A stretch of 64,000 nucleotides of DNA, taken from Polynucleobacter sp. AM-7D1 (GTDB taxonomy: Bacteria > Pseudomonadota > Gammaproteobacteria > Burkholderiales > Burkholderiaceae). A program made the translations under genes and the position numbers. The stretch spans positions 1,240,001 through 1,304,000 of the forward strand of contig NZ_CP061319.1 in assembly GCF_018688455.1 (NCBI RefSeq), written 5' to 3'. The notes beneath the pieces were generated by a model. It saw only the letters and a program-made list of their open reading frames with translations, made no database searches and was not told where the DNA came from. Shown in pieces: positions 59,767 to 64,000 of this stretch. How positions within the stretch are numbered: position 1 is the stretch's first letter; the number at the start of each line of letters is the position of its first letter.

Positions 59767-60777
59767 CTACTTAGTCCATAACTGGCGAATACCAGTTTGA
59801 ATTTCTTCCACAACTACATCAGAAACTGTGACGCCATTCTCAAGGCCCATAGCACGCTGTTTAAAACGTCGCTGACCTGGCGGGCGGGTGCCAGAATCTT
59901 CAGCCAGAGTTTGTAATAAATCGCTCATTCTGCTGGCAAAGATTGAAGGGCCTGATAAGCCAGGATCAATGGTTAATATCAACTGGCCGATACGCGGACG
60001 GTTGCCTTTAGCATCAAAAAAGGAATCCGCCTCATAGGAGAAGCGACTGCCAGAAAGTCCTACTACCAACAACTCAACAATCAGCGCCAGCAATGCACCT
60101 TTATCGCCACCCAAAGGAACCATCAATCCCTTGAGACCCTCCTGAGGATCAGTTGTGGGCTTACCCTGAGCAGTTAGAGCCCAACCCTCAGGAATGGATT
60201 GGCCATTTTTAGCTGAAATCAATAATTTGCCACGCGCAACAGCAGAAAGAGACATATCAATCACCAAGGGATCGACACTTCCAATCGGAAATGCGGCAGC
60301 GAGAGGGTTGGTACCAAAAATAGCCCGAGTACCACCAACCATTGGCATCGCGGCGGGGGTATTGCCAAATAACAAGGAAATGTAGCCGGCACGGGCGGCG
60401 GCCTCAACGTAGTGGCCAGCAACTCCAAAATGATGACTATTATTTACCGCCACCAGACCAAGCCCATTTTTGGATGCCAAATTTACAGAAAGGTCAGTCG
60501 CAAAACGAAGTGCTGGAAATGCTAGCCCATCACAAGCATCCACCAATGCCGCGGCAGTCTTGAAAGGTCGCACCTTCATTTTGGGGTCAAGCTCAATACG
60601 GCCATTTTTTGCATGTGCAGCATATTGCGCAACCCTAGCCAAGCCATGGGAAGAAAGCCCATCTAATTCTGCTAGGGCTAGAAACTGTGCAGTTTCATTA
60701 GCAGCCTTACTGCCTATTCCAGAGGCTCTGAGACCAGCCTCGGCTAAATCATGCATTTGAGAATAAGTGAGATTCAT
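59767..60777 (-). CDS. Ldh-family (malate/L-lactate/sulfolactate) dehydrogenase
   Basis: 336 residues of the Ldh_2 family of NAD(P)-dependent 2-hydroxyacid dehydrogenases. Family features: LDGLSSHGLARVAQYAAHA near residue 33, the catalytic-region NNSHHFGVAGHYVEAAARAG near 112 and FGTNPLAAAFPIG near 155. ComC, the (R)-sulfolactate dehydrogenase of sulfonate degraders, belongs to this family. First gene of the operon, so it probably interconverts sulfopyruvate and (R)-sulfolactate for SuyAB. Malate or ureidoglycolate-type activity cannot be excluded. Confidence 0.82.
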   Translation of the reverse strand: MNLTYSQMHDLAEAGLRASGIGSKAANETAQFLALAELDGLSSHGLARVAQYAAHAKNGRIELDPKMKVRPFKTAAALVDACDGLAFPALRFATDLSVNLASKNGLGLVAVNNSHHFGVAGHYVEAAARAGYISLLFGNTPAAMPMVGGTRAIFGTNPLAAAFPIGSVDPLVIDMSLSAVARGKLLISAKNGQSIPEGWALTAQGKPTTDPQEGLKGLMVPLGGDKGALLALIVELLVVGLSGSRFSYEADSFFDAKGNRPRIGQLILTIDPGLSGPSIFASRMSDLLQTLAEDSGTRPPGQRRFKQRAMGLENGVTVSDVVVEEIQTGIRQLWTK

Positions 60778-61079
60778 GCTGACGCCTTAAAAACAAGAAC
60801 AATGAAAATCAATTCTTTCAAACACAGGGTTTTAGAGGCTTGACTTAAATGATTGTTAAGGATCAAAATAGATGACATATCTGAATCATATAGATGATTT
60901 AGATATCTTGCAAGCAGTAATCCATTGTGCAGCGCAACGAATACAAAGTGGCGCATCATGATGGTTGGAGGAGACAGTAGTGACATATAAGCATATAACT
61001 AAACAATAGCAATTAAGCGTATTTTTTTGATGTCTAAGTAGATAAGATACAAAGATCAAATTACCACTGGAGGTCACCG
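60778..61079. promoter_or_regulatory. Divergent control region of the sulfonate locus
   Basis: A 302-bp AT-rich gap between the dehydrogenase operon and the Bug gene. Its centre holds a 30-bp palindrome (60877-60906). A good ribosome site GGAGG precedes the Bug gene. No coding sequence is supported. Confidence 0.6.
60877..60906. promoter_or_regulatory. 30-bp palindrome, candidate GntR operator
   Basis: Arms ATATCTGAATCAT and ATGATTTAGATAT match at 12 of 13 positions around a 4-base centre ATAG. It is placed about 100 bp before the dehydrogenase start and 174 bp before the Bug start, so one bound dimer could affect both directions. Confidence 0.6.
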
Positions 61080-62066
61080 ATGTTTAAGATTGAAAAATAT
61101 AAGTTCAGTAGACGTTTAGTTTTACTAGCCGGCGCACTCACCCTTGCGCTACCACAGCTAGCAACAGCACAATCTTGGCCCACCAAGCCAATTAAATTAA
61201 TCATTCCCTTTAATGCGGGGGGAACTACAGACATTCTCGGAAGACTCTTAGCGCAGCAATTAACTAAGGATCTAGGGCAAAACGTCGTTGTTGAAAATAA
61301 AGGCGGGGCCGGCGGAAACATCGCAGCTGAATTTGTGGCGCAGTCACCTGCTGACGGCTACACCATCATGCTTGCTTCCGGAAGTATGTTGACAGTAAAC
61401 CCTAATCTCTACAAAAGACTGCCTGTTAATTACAGCAAAGATTTTGTAAACATCACCAATGTGGCTAGCGGTCCAATGATGCTTTCAGTAAGCAACAAAA
61501 TTCCAGTCAAGAATTTAAATGAGTTCATTACCTACGCTAAAACAAAGGATCTCAATTTTGGATCTGCAGGTATTGGCAGCCAAGTCCACATGGCTGGTGA
61601 AAATCTGACCTATGCTGCAAACATCCCAGCGACCCACGTACCATATAAAGGTGAGTCAGCCGCCATTAATGATTTAGTAGCAGGTCAAATTGACTTTATG
61701 GTTGGCAACCTCACTGCCGCTACTGGCTTCGCAAAAAATGGTCAGATTAAGCCTATCGCAGTGACTAGCTCTAAGCGTGTTAAACAGTTACCTGATGTTC
61801 CTACTGTCGCAGAAAGTGGTATCCCTGGATTTGAGAGCACTGGTTGGTTCGGTTTAGTAGCTCCTGCTAGCACTCCTAAGGCTATTACCGATAAGATCTA
61901 CGCTGCTACAGTAAAAGCTGTTAACTCTGAAGCCATGAAAAAGAGTTTGGATATGAATGGCCTCACTCCTATTGTTAACACTCAAGATGAATTTAATGCC
62001 CAAATCAAAGCTGAGTCAGCTAACTGGGAAAAAGTGATTAAGGGTCGCAACATTAGTACCCAGTAG
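61080..62066 (+). CDS. Bug-family (TctC) periplasmic binding protein
   Basis: A 328-residue binding protein. The signal peptide begins KFSRRLVLLAGALTLALP and is cut near ATAQ; the paired Arg hints at Tat export, but the motif is incomplete. Bug features: WPTKPIKLIIPFNAGGTTDI, NKGGAGGNIAAEFVAQSPAD and YKGESAAINDLVAGQIDFMV. It is divergent from the suy-like operon, so its ligand may be sulfolactate or a related C3 acid. Another, unlinked transporter would be required. Confidence 0.93.
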   Translation: MFKIEKYKFSRRLVLLAGALTLALPQLATAQSWPTKPIKLIIPFNAGGTTDILGRLLAQQLTKDLGQNVVVENKGGAGGNIAAEFVAQSPADGYTIMLASGSMLTVNPNLYKRLPVNYSKDFVNITNVASGPMMLSVSNKIPVKNLNEFITYAKTKDLNFGSAGIGSQVHMAGENLTYAANIPATHVPYKGESAAINDLVAGQIDFMVGNLTAATGFAKNGQIKPIAVTSSKRVKQLPDVPTVAESGIPGFESTGWFGLVAPASTPKAITDKIYAATVKAVNSEAMKKSLDMNGLTPIVNTQDEFNAQIKAESANWEKVIKGRNISTQ

Positions 62067-62083
62067 TATCTGAAGCATTTTTT

Positions 62084-62111
62084 AAAAGCGAGGATTCGTC
62101 CTCGCTTTTTT
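62084..62111. terminator. Bidirectional terminator between Bug gene and TauE gene
   Basis: AAAAGCGAGGA-TTCG-TCCTCGCTTTTTTT stem-loop with T-run, 17 bases after the Bug stop and 12 before the convergent TauE-like stop. Confidence 0.92.
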
Positions 62112-62123
62112 TATCGCTATTAA

Positions 62124-62801
62124 TTATGCAATCTGTCTAATTAATAGTATTGCACCAGCAAATACCAAGATTAAGCCGTAGGCCATACGCATCATGGAAT
62201 TACTCAGCCTGGTATGGACATGCGTGCCAGTCCATATTCCCAAAAAGGCTACCGGCATCAGAAGCACGGCCAAACCGATTACCTCCCAACTTAATATCAG
62301 ACCAGTTACCAGCATCAGAATCAGTCGCAAGAAGGTCAACATAAAGATGGCAAACGCCATGGTTGCGCGCAATATCTTAGGGTTGTTAATACGAAGACCT
62401 AGATAAGAGACGTACAGTGGTCCACCGGTAGCAAAGAGCGCAGTAAATGCACCCCCCAAAAAACCAAGGGGTAATGCCCACCATTTACTAATGGGGTCTC
62501 TCGTTTCAACATTCCTTTGAATGAGAACCCTTACGCCATTAACCGCTGCAAATAATCCAAGAATCAATAACAAAGGTTCGCTTGGGGATTTAACCAGCAA
62601 AAAAATTCCCAAGAACATACCCATAACGCTAAAAGGAAATAGCCATTTCAGCTCTTGAATATCGGCGTCACCTGAGGACTTCCTGCCAACATACAAGGAA
62701 GCGCAGATGTCAACCAATACCATCATTGGCACAACTACTTTTAAGGGGTACATCTGAACCAGGAGTGGGACTGCCACTATTGAGGATCCGAATCCTGACA
62801 C
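62124..62801 (-). CDS. TauE/SafE-family sulfite (anion) exporter
   Basis: A membrane protein with about seven helices in the visible part. It has the TauE motif VSGFGSSIVAVPLL and the repeated half GGAFTALFATGGPLYVSYLGL. The GTG start at 62801 cuts off the first half of helix 1. The frame stays open upstream to 62885 and encodes LIEPLSFALAVLIVLCAFFI, so the real start is probably an ATT at 62879 or 62876, giving about 251 residues. Family members export sulfite or sulfoacetate; here the likely cargo is sulfite from SuyAB. It directly follows the flavoprotein gene. Confidence 0.88.
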   Translation of the reverse strand: MSGFGSSIVAVPLLVQMYPLKVVVPMMVLVDICASLYVGRKSSGDADIQELKWLFPFSVMGMFLGIFLLVKSPSEPLLLILGLFAAVNGVRVLIQRNVETRDPISKWWALPLGFLGGAFTALFATGGPLYVSYLGLRINNPKILRATMAFAIFMLTFLRLILMLVTGLILSWEVIGLAVLLMPVAFLGIWTGTHVHTRLSNSMMRMAYGLILVFAGAILLIRQIA

Positions 62802-62878
62802 CCCAAAGATAAAGAATGCGCACAGAACAATTAATACTGCTAGCGCAAATGAGAGTGGTTCGATTAAATCAAAAATAA

Positions 62879-64000
62879 TTAACTCTCAACTAAGATCGTC
62901 TCGCCTGGCTTAATCATGGTGAATTGAACTGGTCTATTTTCAATTCTTAAGCCCTGATCGCTTAACTGCACCGCAGTGAAATAGGAACTCTCCAATGGCC
63001 CCGGCTCGGGGAAATCATCGCGATAGTGAGCACCTCTTGAATTTTCTCTTGAGAGAGCCGCCTCAGTTACCGCCTTACTCACTAGGATCAAATTGCGTAA
63101 ATTCATCCAATCCTGCCAAGTAATGCTGTACTGCCTCTGAATATCGCCGACACCCATTTGATCCAACTGCCGCTCTAATTCATCCAATTTAACTCGAGCC
63201 TGAATCAAATTGTCTCTGCTACGTGAAATTCCAACATCGTCCCACATGCACTCTGCCAGAGCATCGCGAATCATCTCAATATCACCTGCAGGTTTCTTGA
63301 GAGGAGATTCGTGAGCTTCAATGCTAGCTAGAACCTCCGACATATTGCACTCTTGGAAAGATTGTGAAGTCACCCACTTGGCCATCTCTTCACCCGCAAT
63401 ACCGCCATACACAGTGGAATTAGCTACCCCATTGCCACCCAAGCGATTAGCACCATGCACACCGCCGGTATCTTCACCAGCAGCAAATAATCCCGGCAAC
63501 TCTGTGCTGCAATCTTTTTTAAATACTAGGCCACCCATCATGTAGTGTGCTGTTGGCACCACCTCCACCAAGTCGCCAGCAAGATCAAATCCGCTATCAG
63601 CGCAACGTTCAACCATACCCTTAAATTGCTGACGGACATTATCGGGCCCTAGATGACTCATCTGAATATAAACACCACCATTAGGTGTTGCTCTACCAGC
63701 CCGAATCTCTGAGTTAATCGATCTCGAAACAATGTCTCGTGTAGCACGCTCATTACGAGGATCATAGTTACCCATAAATCGCTCATGATTGCCATTGAGT
63801 AAATATCCGCCTGCACCACGCAGACCTTCCTCAAGAACAGTACCAGTCATCCTAGTTCCAGGCCCTGCCAACATTCCTGTTGGATGGAACTGCACCATCT
63901 CCATGTCACGCAGAGTAAGGCCTGCGCGTAGCGCCATAGCCAAGCCATCACAACTCTTATCGCCTGAAGGGGTGTGATACTTATACATAGTAGGTCCACC
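62879..64000 (-). CDS. SDH/fumarate-reductase-type flavoprotein, N-terminus beyond window
   Basis: At least 374 residues. The family signatures are DMEMVQFHPTGMLAGPGTRM, GTVLEEGLRGAGGYL, VVPTAHYMMGGL, and GLFAAGEDTGGVHGANRLGG with catalytic Arg regions; a helical C-terminal domain follows. The FAD-binding N-terminus is off the right edge. Upstream of position 63988 the frame continues (GGPT before MYKY). Linked to a TauE-type exporter it could oxidise a C3/C4 acid related to sulfonate use, or be a second succinate dehydrogenase-like enzyme. Confidence 0.85.
   Translation of the reverse strand, partial: GGPTMYKYHTPSGDKSCDGLAMALRAGLTLRDMEMVQFHPTGMLAGPGTRMTGTVLEEGLRGAGGYLLNGNHERFMGNYDPRNERATRDIVSRSINSEIRAGRATPNGGVYIQMSHLGPDNVRQQFKGMVERCADSGFDLAGDLVEVVPTAHYMMGGLVFKKDCSTELPGLFAAGEDTGGVHGANRLGGNGVANSTVYGGIAGEEMAKWVTSQSFQECNMSEVLASIEAHESPLKKPAGDIEMIRDALAECMWDDVGISRSRDNLIQARVKLDELERQLDQMGVGDIQRQYSITWQDWMNLRNLILVSKAVTEAALSRENSRGAHYRDDFPEPGPLESSYFTAVQLSDQGLRIENRPVQFTMIKPGETILVES

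Overview
The window looks like a chromosomal segment of a free-living betaproteobacterium in the Burkholderiaceae, most likely Polynucleobacter or a close relative. Reasons: the rpsB-tsf-pyrH-frr-uppS-cdsA-dxr-rseP-bamA order, the smc-zipA-ligA order typical of Burkholderiales, two Bug-type (TctC) solute-binding proteins, tight gene packing and moderate base composition. The genus is an inference; no 16S gene is present.

Layout. 1-8379 (minus): translation, isoprenoid, phospholipid and outer-membrane biogenesis genes, ending in a bamA cut by the window edge. 8636-12074 (plus): map and glnD. 12172-19652 (minus): a SHOCT lipoprotein, ligA, zipA, smc. 19827-22748 (plus): dapD, dapE, prmB. 22764-26620 (minus): radA, a periplasmic coiled-coil protein, kup. 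26775-26851: initiator tRNA-fMet.

26807-35610 is an AT-rich 8.8-kb integrated element. It is bounded by perfect 45-bp direct repeats of the 3' part of tRNA-fMet, with a tyrosine integrase beside the right repeat. Its cargo is a candidate type II restriction-modification pair (HNH nuclease and C5-cytosine methyltransferase), a serine recombinase, a small HUH/Rep-like protein behind stem-loops, three unrecognised proteins, a ribbon-helix-helix regulator with overlapping small ORFs, and an Mrr-type nuclease. This is the least ordinary part of the window and the best candidate for something undescribed.

35866-37943 (minus): an O-antigen ligase-like polymerase and a methyltransferase. 38273-39241: a Bug protein. 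39363-44679 (minus): lolC-lolD-tatD-comEC. 44726-50172 (plus): rpfE-like gene, recJ, prfB (with the +1 programmed frameshift) and lysS. 50251-56504: an OsmC protein, a methyltransferase-like membrane protein, and a sulfite/siroheme group (cbiX-like, cobA, DUF934, cysI) next to a ferredoxin-NADP reductase and two small genes.

56510-64000 is best read as an organosulfonate (sulfolactate) locus: an Ldh-family dehydrogenase, split UxaA-like suyA and suyB, a GntR regulator, a SuyZ/YeiH exporter, a divergent Bug protein, a TauE/SafE-type sulfite exporter and a truncated SDH/fumarate-reductase-type flavoprotein. Together they could take up sulfolactate, split it to pyruvate and sulfite, and export the sulfur anion. 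The neighbouring cysI group could assimilate part of the sulfite.
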